This document shows, one piece after another, positions 57,671-64,000 of a DNA stretch of 64,000 nt. This DNA comes from Caldilineaceae bacterium (GTDB lineage: Bacteria > Chloroflexota > Anaerolineae > Caldilineales > Caldilineaceae). The notes beneath the pieces were generated by a model. That model was not told the origin of the DNA, made no database searches, and was given only the letters and a program-made list of their open reading frames with translations. Location of the stretch: assembly GCA_019637685.1 (NCBI GenBank), contig JAHBVF010000020.1, positions 1-64,000 on the forward strand. Reading direction: 5' to 3'. Both the position numbers and the translations under genes were made by a program. Numbering within the stretch: the stretch's first letter is position 1; the number at the start of each line of letters is the position of its first letter.

Positions 57671-58996
57671 CTAATTTTTCTGTAACGCTAGAGTGGGCTG
57701 ATGCGGGGTCCCGCCCTTCTCAACCGGAGTAGCCGAAACTTGCGTCCATTGACCATTCAGGGTTATCAGTCCGTAGCGTTCGCGTACCTGGCCTGCACTG
57801 ACGCGGAAGCGATAGCTGCGGTCATGATAGTCGAACATCTCCGTGTCGCTCTGGTTGTGAACCGCAACCGAAACGAGGTATTCACCGGTTAGGAGTGACA
57901 AGGCAGGTACATGAAAGACCATCTTGCCTTTGCCTTCGATAAACGGAATATCCAGATCAGCAAAATCCGTGTTAGGTCCTGTGATGTGGGTTCCGTTTTG
58001 GTGGTGGAGCGCCAGCCCAAAGACAGGATGTTCGATACGGACAGGGGCATTGTAGTGGATATGAATCTCCATTGGTGCGCCTGACATAAAGATAGAACGG
58101 GTCTCGCCTCCTCGATCACACAAATCGACATAAGTGATCTCGACACGCTTTGTCCCCCAGCGTTGTTCATCCCGAATGATGGGCCGCTCGTCCTTCACCC
58201 GTTCTTGGTGGGCTGATTCTTCCTTTTCTGCCACATGATTGAGATAAGCCATTGCGACATCGGTTGGGTGGCCTATGGTCTGAATTTTGCCATATTCATA
58301 CCATATGGCCCGGTCACATACAGTTTGAACCGTGCCCAGATCGTGGGAGACAAAGAGCAGAGTGCCACCATCGCGCCGAAAATCCTGGATGGCGCTCATA
58401 CATTTGTGTTGGAATGCCGCATCACCCACCGACAGAACCTCATCAACCAGGAGCAAATCAGGTTTAGTGTGGATGGCGACAGCAAAGCCCAACCGTACAT
58501 ACATACCCGATGAATAATGCTTGATGGGCATATCAATGAATTCACCCAATTCGGAAAATTCGATGATTTCGTCAATACGCCCTTCGATTTCACGTCGATT
58601 CAAGCCATACATTGTACCGTTTAGATAGATATTCTCCCGCCCAGTCAAATCTCCATGAAAACCAGCTCCCAATTCAAGCAAAGCGGCAACCCGCCCACGA
58701 GTGATAATGTCACCGGACGTAGGCTCTAAAACACCGGCGATCAGCTTTAGCAATGTACTTTTCCCCGAACCGTTGGGGCCGATAATCCCCAGACTTTCGC
58801 CTTTGGACATAGACAAAGAGACATCATTAAGGGGCCAGAATAGTTTCTTTGTTGAATCGCCGCGCCGGTTGAAGAGAGCGATAAAAAGCTCTTGGAATGA
58901 TCGTTGCTGCTCCTGACGCAACACAAAACGCTTGGATACATTTTGTACTTCAACCAGTGGTTGTCCTTCCGAATAGGACTCTGTACGAATATACAT
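57671..58996 (-). CDS. wzt: Polysaccharide ABC exporter ATPase Wzt with carbohydrate-binding tail
   Basis: A 441-residue ABC ATPase. Walker A is IIGPNGSGKST (about 72-81), the signature region KHYSSGMYVRLGFAVAIHTK, Walker B PDLLLVDEVLSVGDAAFQHK and the H-loop FVSHDLG. After about residue 250 there is a beta-sandwich (VEITYVDLCDRG ... GLALHHQNGTHITGPNTDFA ... LLTGEYLVSVAVHN), the Wzt C-terminal domain that in O-antigen exporters recognises the glycan's capped end. The ATG at 58996 shares one nt with the permease stop (TGATG) and follows GAGGAA. A terminal modification enzyme for the glycan is not evident nearby. Confidence 0.92.
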   Translation of the reverse strand: MYIRTESYSEGQPLVEVQNVSKRFVLRQEQQRSFQELFIALFNRRGDSTKKLFWPLNDVSLSMSKGESLGIIGPNGSGKSTLLKLIAGVLEPTSGDIITRGRVAALLELGAGFHGDLTGRENIYLNGTMYGLNRREIEGRIDEIIEFSELGEFIDMPIKHYSSGMYVRLGFAVAIHTKPDLLLVDEVLSVGDAAFQHKCMSAIQDFRRDGGTLLFVSHDLGTVQTVCDRAIWYEYGKIQTIGHPTDVAMAYLNHVAEKEESAHQERVKDERPIIRDEQRWGTKRVEITYVDLCDRGGETRSIFMSGAPMEIHIHYNAPVRIEHPVFGLALHHQNGTHITGPNTDFADLDIPFIEGKGKMVFHVPALSLLTGEYLVSVAVHNQSDTEMFDYHDRSYRFRVSAGQVRERYGLITLNGQWTQVSATPVEKGGTPHQPTLALQKN

Positions 58997-59877
58997 CAAA
59001 GTTCCTCACCGAAATTCCCACTCACCTTATTGAAAACCCAATACCCCATGAGCATCACAACAACCGAAGTTACTGCGGTTCGCAGGAAAAAGTCACCAGA
59101 TGTGTATGTACCCAAGTACAGAATATCCCGGTACGTGTTCACAATCGAGGCCATCGGATTGAGGATATTCATGAGCCGATGGACATCTAGCACCAGTCCG
59201 AATGCCTCATAGGCTTTGGGAAGAATATCTATTGGATAGAATACAGGTGTAAGAAAAAACCACGCCATCAAAACAACGTCCAGAATCATCGTCGTATCTC
59301 TGTAGTAGACATTGATGGCGCTTAAAAACAGGGAGACCCCGATGATAAAGCAGGTTTGCATTACAATGACAACAGGGAGAAGCCAAAGCTGTGGACTAAG
59401 AGGTATCCGAAAAACGATGAGCAGGACAAAAATTACCAACAGAGAGAGGAGAAAGTTGATCAATTGAGCTAACACAGCGGAGATGGGCAATATTTCGCGG
59501 GGAAAGTAGACCTTCTTCACGAGATTACTGTTGCCAATAACGCTACCAACGCTGGATAAAACACCGGATGTAAAGTAGTTCCATGGCAACAGACCACACA
59601 ACAAAAAAATAGGATAGGCTTGAATCTGGTTGTTGGGCATAATCAGCGTAAAGATAACCGTAAAAACAAGCATCATCAACAGGGGATTAAGCAAGCTCCA
59701 CACAAACCCCAGAACGCTACTTTTGTATCGTCCCTTTAGTTCACGTACAACCATATAATAGAGCAAATCCCGATACCGAGCTAGTTCTTGCCAACGCTGC
59801 CACATACTAATCTTTTGACGCACAGGGGGCGTATGTGTCATGGGACGCTTCACTGCATTCATCTGCAAAGCAGACAT
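58996..59877 (-). CDS. wzm: Polysaccharide ABC exporter permease Wzm
   Basis: A 293-residue ABC-2-type permease with six membrane helices. The N-terminal helical segment RYRDLLYYMVVRELKGRYKS SVLGFVWSLLNPLLMMLVFT is the signature of the Wzm/TagG/KpsM group. A long cytoplasmic N-terminus precedes it. With Wzt, it moves a polyprenyl-linked glycan across the membrane. AAGGAGG lies directly upstream of the ATG. The 265-nt upstream gap holds the 59971-60050 repeat. Confidence 0.92.
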   Translation of the reverse strand: MSALQMNAVKRPMTHTPPVRQKISMWQRWQELARYRDLLYYMVVRELKGRYKSSVLGFVWSLLNPLLMMLVFTVIFTLIMPNNQIQAYPIFLLCGLLPWNYFTSGVLSSVGSVIGNSNLVKKVYFPREILPISAVLAQLINFLLSLLVIFVLLIVFRIPLSPQLWLLPVVIVMQTCFIIGVSLFLSAINVYYRDTTMILDVVLMAWFFLTPVFYPIDILPKAYEAFGLVLDVHRLMNILNPMASIVNTYRDILYLGTYTSGDFFLRTAVTSVVVMLMGYWVFNKVSGNFGEEL

Positions 59878-59970
59878 CCTCCTTCATATATTGCCAGTGC
59901 ATTCCTGTTGATAGACAAGAGATTTCTATTCCACTGTCTAGACAGCTTAGACGCACCCAAAGAAATAGTT

Positions 59971-60050
59971 ATCCACGAAGGGCACAAAGGATCGCCCAAA
60001 AGAGTAACAAGCGCTCTACACTTTGTAAAATTTCGTGTATCTTCGTGGAT
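59971..60050. repeat. Inverted-repeat element, second copy with ATCCACGAAG arms
   Basis: ATCCACGAAG (59971-59980) and CTTCGTGGAT (60041-60050) are perfect arms, and 13 of 14 positions pair if extended outwards to AGTTATCCACGAAG. The interior differs from the 20569-20638 copy except for short similarities (GGCACAAAGG, TTTCGTGTAT). It is intergenic upstream of wzm. Confidence 0.75.
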
Positions 60051-60142
60051 AGCTAAAATCCTGGAATGGTCTTAAGTAATCGCTGTTTCGTTTCTGGTCA
60101 ATGGAATGCACTGCTTACAAACAGTTTGGGACCCTCAGTGAA

Positions 60143-61474
60143 TTAATAGGGTTTTTTCGACAGTTGACTCATGTGCTGGAGAGAATACTCACGAAAGGCT
60201 TTGCCCGTCGCTGTGATCTCCAGAGTGTCTGGATCGAATAGGTAGTGATATTTATTGAAATCAATTTTATAATCCAGACTGAACCATACCCAACGCTGTA
60301 CAAGCCGACAATCATCCGCTGTATAACCAAGAGAGCAGTCCGCTGTATTCAGAAAATAATCAAAAGTATCAAGCATAAAATTGATAGGAGTTTGGGAATC
60401 TTCGTCTGGAATTCCCAGCATCCAATTATGATAAAGTACACCATACTCAGTAATAATCAACGGTTTCTCCTGTTGACCTCGCTCTTTCATCCAGCGACGA
60501 AAATCCCGGATTTGTTTGTCAAAGATAGTCATATCAATGTGTTGAGGATGGGGTAACGGTCCAAAATCGTATTCTCCGACGATTGCTGTGCTTCCAGGTG
60601 GAATACTTGCCCCCCACTCATCTAACTTCTCGCGTAAAATGAATGCATGGGTATTCCATACATCTACAGGCATTGCCACCCCGTAGAGCAATTGATACGT
60701 ATCCCAAACTTTGGTGAGATATTCAAGCCGTAAAGGCGTCGGCTGCACAATGCCCCCAATTGCAACTTTTGCCACTGGATCCGCATCCTTAATCAAGGTG
60801 TATAGCTCATGATAGGCTACAGCGTACAACTCTGGGAGCATTTCATCTTGTTGGCTGCCAAACCAATCCATGCGATCCATTTCATTGCCAAGGAGCCACA
60901 GCGAACCCGGATTAGCAGCCGCGTTCGCTGCAATTTCTGTAGCACTGGGCCTATAAGTGTAGCTGTAGGGAACGGTATATGGACAAACGATACGATCTGG
61001 ATTCGTCCCATTCGGACACTCGAGGTCCTGGTGTAACCGAATCATCTGGGCGTATTCCATACCCGCAGGCCGCACAGGTACAAGATTGGCGCTCCAATTA
61101 AGATACCAGCCAGCCCGCAGGGATTCAATCTCTGGATAACGAGTGATCGTTCCCTGAGTTTGGCCAAAACCCAAGCGCGTACTCAGTTGCACCTGTCTGG
61201 ATACCAAAGGGATGAACAATGTATTCGTCGTAGATACAGGGTCAGCACTCACCACCGGTAAGTTGACAGTAGTTGAGGAAGGCTCTGTACTTTCCGCCCC
61301 TGGTACCTCCATCTCCCAGGCCGGCAGGTTCTCATTCCTGGACTTACCGCTTGCCTCCGCAGACAGTGGCTCCACCATCGAGCCGGAAATGACAAGTAGT
61401 GCAATTAACAGCCCAATACCAATGCCTATCAGCGAGAAAATCTTTGGTTGTGCTACTGCAATTGGTTTACCCAT
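60143..61474 (-). CDS. Secreted glycoside-hydrolase-like (clan GH-A) protein
   Basis: A 443-residue exported protein. Membrane/signal helix at about 12-31, a Ser/Thr/Pro linker (40-85) and LFIPLVSRQ (86-94), then a likely TIM barrel (about 115-430). Candidate catalytic glutamates sit in SLWLLGNEMDR (Glu198, strand 4) and PLIITEYGVLYHNW (Glu343, strand 7), the usual spacing of clan GH-A acid/base and nucleophile. The family resembles GH39/cellulase-like relatives but I cannot name it. It may trim or modify the exported polysaccharide. Low G+C like its neighbours. Confidence 0.7.
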   Translation of the reverse strand: MGKPIAVAQPKIFSLIGIGIGLLIALLVISGSMVEPLSAEASGKSRNENLPAWEMEVPGAESTEPSSTTVNLPVVSADPVSTTNTLFIPLVSRQVQLSTRLGFGQTQGTITRYPEIESLRAGWYLNWSANLVPVRPAGMEYAQMIRLHQDLECPNGTNPDRIVCPYTVPYSYTYRPSATEIAANAAANPGSLWLLGNEMDRMDWFGSQQDEMLPELYAVAYHELYTLIKDADPVAKVAIGGIVQPTPLRLEYLTKVWDTYQLLYGVAMPVDVWNTHAFILREKLDEWGASIPPGSTAIVGEYDFGPLPHPQHIDMTIFDKQIRDFRRWMKERGQQEKPLIITEYGVLYHNWMLGIPDEDSQTPINFMLDTFDYFLNTADCSLGYTADDCRLVQRWVWFSLDYKIDFNKYHYLFDPDTLEITATGKAFREYSLQHMSQLSKKPY

Positions 61475-61532
61475 AAGTATCTACATTTCTCCCACCTGGA
61501 ACGCAAAGGCACAGTTTATGAAAATCCTATGA

Positions 61533-62843
61533 TCAATAACCAGCAAACCAGAAGTTTCGCTGTTTTTGTCTTGGTAGTCGGGGTGATACGAGCGAAATAT
61601 AAGTCTGAACCACCAGAGATCCAGACCCATTCCAGCTATATTGCGTCATGCTACGCCGGCGCAGACGAGCAGACCTTGCACGACATTGGGTTCGATCTTC
61701 GCCGCACTCAGACAACAATTTTTGTAGACACTCCGCCAAACTCTCCACATCTCCCCGCCGGGCAAAGACGCCATCCAAACCCAAGTATTCCCGCGCCACC
61801 GGTGTATCAAAGGCTACGGTGGGCAGCCCCACGGCCATATAATTGAGCAGTTTGCCCGCGCCTTCCGTTGTGCTCAGTTTTGGAGCCACCGCGATATCGC
61901 CCAGGGCCAGGTATTTCGGTGCATCTGCATAGGGAATCCGCCCGGTCATTGTCACAAAATCGCCAATTCCCAACGCCTGTGCTTCTTGGCGGTAAATGGC
62001 TTCACCGGGAAAACCCATCAACAGCAGATGCACATCAGGCCGTTTCTCTACGATTATTTGCAACGCCCGCAGCAAATGGCTGGTTCCCTGATGTTCGGCC
62101 AGCAACCCCAAATAGACGATCAGACGCCGCCCGTCGGGGATGCCCAAACTTCGCCGCAAACCGTCCAGTTCCCCCGGCGCATAGGTGCTGGCCGGGCGGA
62201 AAACATCCCCATTGACCGAGTCGGGCAAAGTCTGCACCTGCTCTGGTCTACAGCCAAAACGCTCCACCAGCAGACGCTGGGCATTGGTGGTGCTGGTCAG
62301 AACCGCGTGGGCCGAACGGTTGATCCAGGTTTCCAGCCGCAGCAACGGCGCAAAGAAGCGGCTCTTCTCGCTCAAAAACTTGTGGTCCTGCATCTCAGCC
62401 GTCAGACTGCCCTGAAAGTCAAAGACCACAGGAATTCGGAAAAGACGCCCCAGAATCAACCCAATCAGCGCGCCCTCGTGCAAATGGGCGTGGATCACAT
62501 CAAAACGTTCGCGCAGCATAACTTCCAGAGTTTTCAGCCCCAGCAGTGCATCGAACGCAATTTTGTGGCGGCTCGATCCTACCTCATATTCCCGCCGCCA
62601 GGGAATAGGCAATGTACGCCGTATATCCAGCCCGGGCACGTCGTTGCCATTGCGATAGGTGACAATAGTGACCTGATGGCCCATTTTCTGCAGGATGCGG
62701 GCCTCTTCCAGAATGCGCACATGACAGCCGTAGTCGGCGAAAAAGCTGGTCGGAGCGATCATCAAAACCCGGAAACTGCGAGTTTCCAGAGTCTCGTTTT
62801 CTGTGGGTTTCGTCAATCCCTGCTCACTGCCTTTGGAGGCCAT
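61533..62843 (-). CDS. GT4-family glycosyltransferase
   Basis: A 436-residue GT-B enzyme: RVLMIAPTSFFADYGCHVRI at the N-terminus (a variant of the usual Gly loop), VIHAHLHEGALIGLILGRLF, the donor-domain start RRLIVYLGLLAEHQGTSHLL and LALGDIAVAPKLSTTEGAGK followed by LLNYMAVGLPTVAFDTP, corresponding to the EX7E region. The ATG at 62843 is chosen because the open frame further upstream reads the neighbouring flippase gene in another frame. G+C content rises again from this gene to the right. Confidence 0.87.
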   Translation of the reverse strand: MASKGSEQGLTKPTENETLETRSFRVLMIAPTSFFADYGCHVRILEEARILQKMGHQVTIVTYRNGNDVPGLDIRRTLPIPWRREYEVGSSRHKIAFDALLGLKTLEVMLRERFDVIHAHLHEGALIGLILGRLFRIPVVFDFQGSLTAEMQDHKFLSEKSRFFAPLLRLETWINRSAHAVLTSTTNAQRLLVERFGCRPEQVQTLPDSVNGDVFRPASTYAPGELDGLRRSLGIPDGRRLIVYLGLLAEHQGTSHLLRALQIIVEKRPDVHLLLMGFPGEAIYRQEAQALGIGDFVTMTGRIPYADAPKYLALGDIAVAPKLSTTEGAGKLLNYMAVGLPTVAFDTPVAREYLGLDGVFARRGDVESLAECLQKLLSECGEDRTQCRARSARLRRRSMTQYSWNGSGSLVVQTYISLVSPRLPRQKQRNFWFAGY

Positions 62844-62920
62844 CGGCCCATTCCCTTTCCCCAGACGTGGCAAATCAAGTCCCCATTGTAGCGGATAGAC
62901 GACCACAGGGCCAAACCCTT

Positions 62921-64000
62921 TTAGCGGCGCAAGGCATTGCGAAAGAGAACGATATCCGCGCCCGATAGCACGCCCCCCTGCCAAACCACCGCAATATAGA
63001 GAAGTCCGCCCACCAACAGCGGGACAGGCCAAAAAAACGGCCAGGGAGAAAAAGCTCCGACCGCTGTCTGGCCCAGCGCCCCGATCAGCGTAGCCAGGAG
63101 CAAGAGTGGCAAGCCGCGGGGCAGACCCGCGGGCACAGCCATCCGCCGGAGCAGAAACAGCCCAACCAGCGCGCTGGCACTGATTGCGGCCACCATTGCC
63201 AGCGCCGCGCCCCACGCCTGCCAGTGGGTAGTCAGCACCGGCAGCAGAGAAAGGGCCACGCCGATATGGGTTCCAGCAATCAGCAGACTGCCCCGGGGCT
63301 GCTTTTCCACCAGCAACAGATTGACCGCGTAGGTGGCAACAAGGAAAATGGGGGCAGCCCAGATCAGCACGCCATACGCGCTCAACGCGGCCGCGTGATC
63401 TTCCCCCCCATAGACAATGCCCAACAGCCAATCCGCAGCCCCACCGCCCAGGGCCGCTGCCGGCAGAAACGCCAGCAGACCGAAACGGATGGACAACGCA
63501 GACAGCCGCCGGTATTGATCCTCGGCCTGCACCCGCAGACGGCTGAATGTGGGATAGAGGGATTGCCACCAGGTCTGGGCCAGAATAATCAACACCCGCA
63601 CGATCAGATAGGCCGCGCTGTAGATGCCCGTGACCGTCTCCCCGGCAAAGACGCTGAGCAGCAGAATGTCCAGGCGATGCAGCAGCACATTGGCCAAGGC
63701 CAGACCGTAGAAAGGGCGGGCCTGGCCCCACAGAGCAACCACAGCCCCGACGACATTCTGCGTCGGATGCCCCCCCTTTGCCCCCAACAGCCTGCTTTGG
63801 CGCAGCAACCACAGACAGACAACCGCCGAGGCTGCCTGGGTGGCAATAATGACAACTGAAAGGGCAATCACATCGCCCCCCTGCCACAGGACAATCAGAC
63901 TGGCAGCCACAATCAGTGTATTGATCGCCACCTCTACGCCCATCACCAGTTCCATACGTTCGCTGGCCTGAAAGAGCGTTTCGCAGACCGAAGTGATGGC
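62921..64000 (-). CDS. Wzx-like polysaccharide flippase, 5' end outside window
   Basis: The visible 360 residues of a polytopic protein (about nine to ten membrane helices) of the MATE/Wzx/MviN superfamily. The segment SVCETLFQASERMELVMGVE lies near the right edge and the frame is still open there, so the true start lies beyond 64000. Other typical pieces are GIYSAAYLIVRVLIILAQTW and QSLYPTFSRL. It would flip a lipid-linked oligosaccharide. Its presence next to an ABC exporter means either two export routes or two glycans. The C-terminus is complete at 62921. Confidence 0.85.
   Translation of the reverse strand, partial: AITSVCETLFQASERMELVMGVEVAINTLIVAASLIVLWQGGDVIALSVVIIATQAASAVVCLWLLRQSRLLGAKGGHPTQNVVGAVVALWGQARPFYGLALANVLLHRLDILLLSVFAGETVTGIYSAAYLIVRVLIILAQTWWQSLYPTFSRLRVQAEDQYRRLSALSIRFGLLAFLPAAALGGGAADWLLGIVYGGEDHAAALSAYGVLIWAAPIFLVATYAVNLLLVEKQPRGSLLIAGTHIGVALSLLPVLTTHWQAWGAALAMVAAISASALVGLFLLRRMAVPAGLPRGLPLLLLATLIGALGQTAVGAFSPWPFFWPVPLLVGGLLYIAVVWQGGVLSGADIVLFRNALRR

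Noticed and set aside
62844..63887. In-frame upstream extension of the GT4 gene at 61533-62843
   Set aside because: The extension reads the flippase gene in a different frame and looks like a Gly/Ala/Arg-rich shadow; the GT4 fold begins at the ATG 62843.
1..64000. tRNA, rRNA and intact insertion sequences
   Set aside because: I looked for cloverleaf-like stretches, conserved rRNA strings and transposase motifs and saw none; small RNAs without strong signals could have been missed.

Overview
Gene content and order suggest a motile bacterium, probably monoderm and probably a member of the Chloroflexota; this placement is an inference. The flagellar set has no L- or P-ring genes (although only part of the regulon is present), the flgM-flgN-flgK-flgL and fliA/swrB-like arrangements resemble Gram-positive fla/che loci, and two secreted proteins carry FLPSVVR/FIPLVSR strings of a kind I associate with Chloroflexota exported proteins. 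Nearly all genes lie on the minus strand, so they are transcribed from high to low coordinates.

Region 1 (27.8 to 21.8 kb): a chemotaxis operon, cheW-cheA-cheY-cheB-cheR-cheX, closed by a hairpin/T-run terminator at 21754-21787. No chemoreceptor, cheD or cheC gene is present. Region 2 (21.8 to 20.7 kb): a monocistronic OmpR-type regulator whose receiver has lost its phosphorylation site. It has its own terminator, and a 40-bp direct repeat occurs twice in its upstream DNA.

Region 3 (20.4 to 0.3 kb): a long flagellar locus, flbD-motA-motB-fliL-fliM-fliN-fliO-fliP-fliQ-fliR-flhB-flhA-flhF-[182-aa membrane protein]-fliA-[SwrB-like protein], an internal terminator (6226-6290), then [LPxTG-bearing membrane protein]-flgF-flgG-flgM-flgN-flgK-flgL and a perfect 22-bp-stem terminator (289-341). 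It encodes the export gate, C-ring, stator, sigma-28/anti-sigma pair, distal rod and hook-filament junction. Genes for the MS-ring, ATPase, hook, cap and flagellin are not in the window.

Region 4 (28 to 64 kb): a surface-polysaccharide locus with about ten GT2/GT4 glycosyltransferase genes, several GT-C-like polytopic proteins, a dTDP-rhamnose-4-epimerase-like SDR, a Wzm/Wzt ABC exporter with a carbohydrate-binding tail, a Wzx-like flippase running off the right edge, a secreted beta-helix protein and a secreted glycosidase-like protein. A small unrelated block (GNAT, PH-like membrane protein, FMN reductase, 114-aa membrane protein) interrupts it at 33.6-36.0 kb. DNA from about 44.9 to 61.5 kb is visibly poorer in G+C than both flanks, as if that part was acquired separately.

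Non-coding DNA holds several inverted-repeat elements: 74-144, 20569-20638, 59971-60050 and a transposon-like one at 36039-36178. I saw no rRNA, tRNA, CRISPR array or intact insertion sequence.
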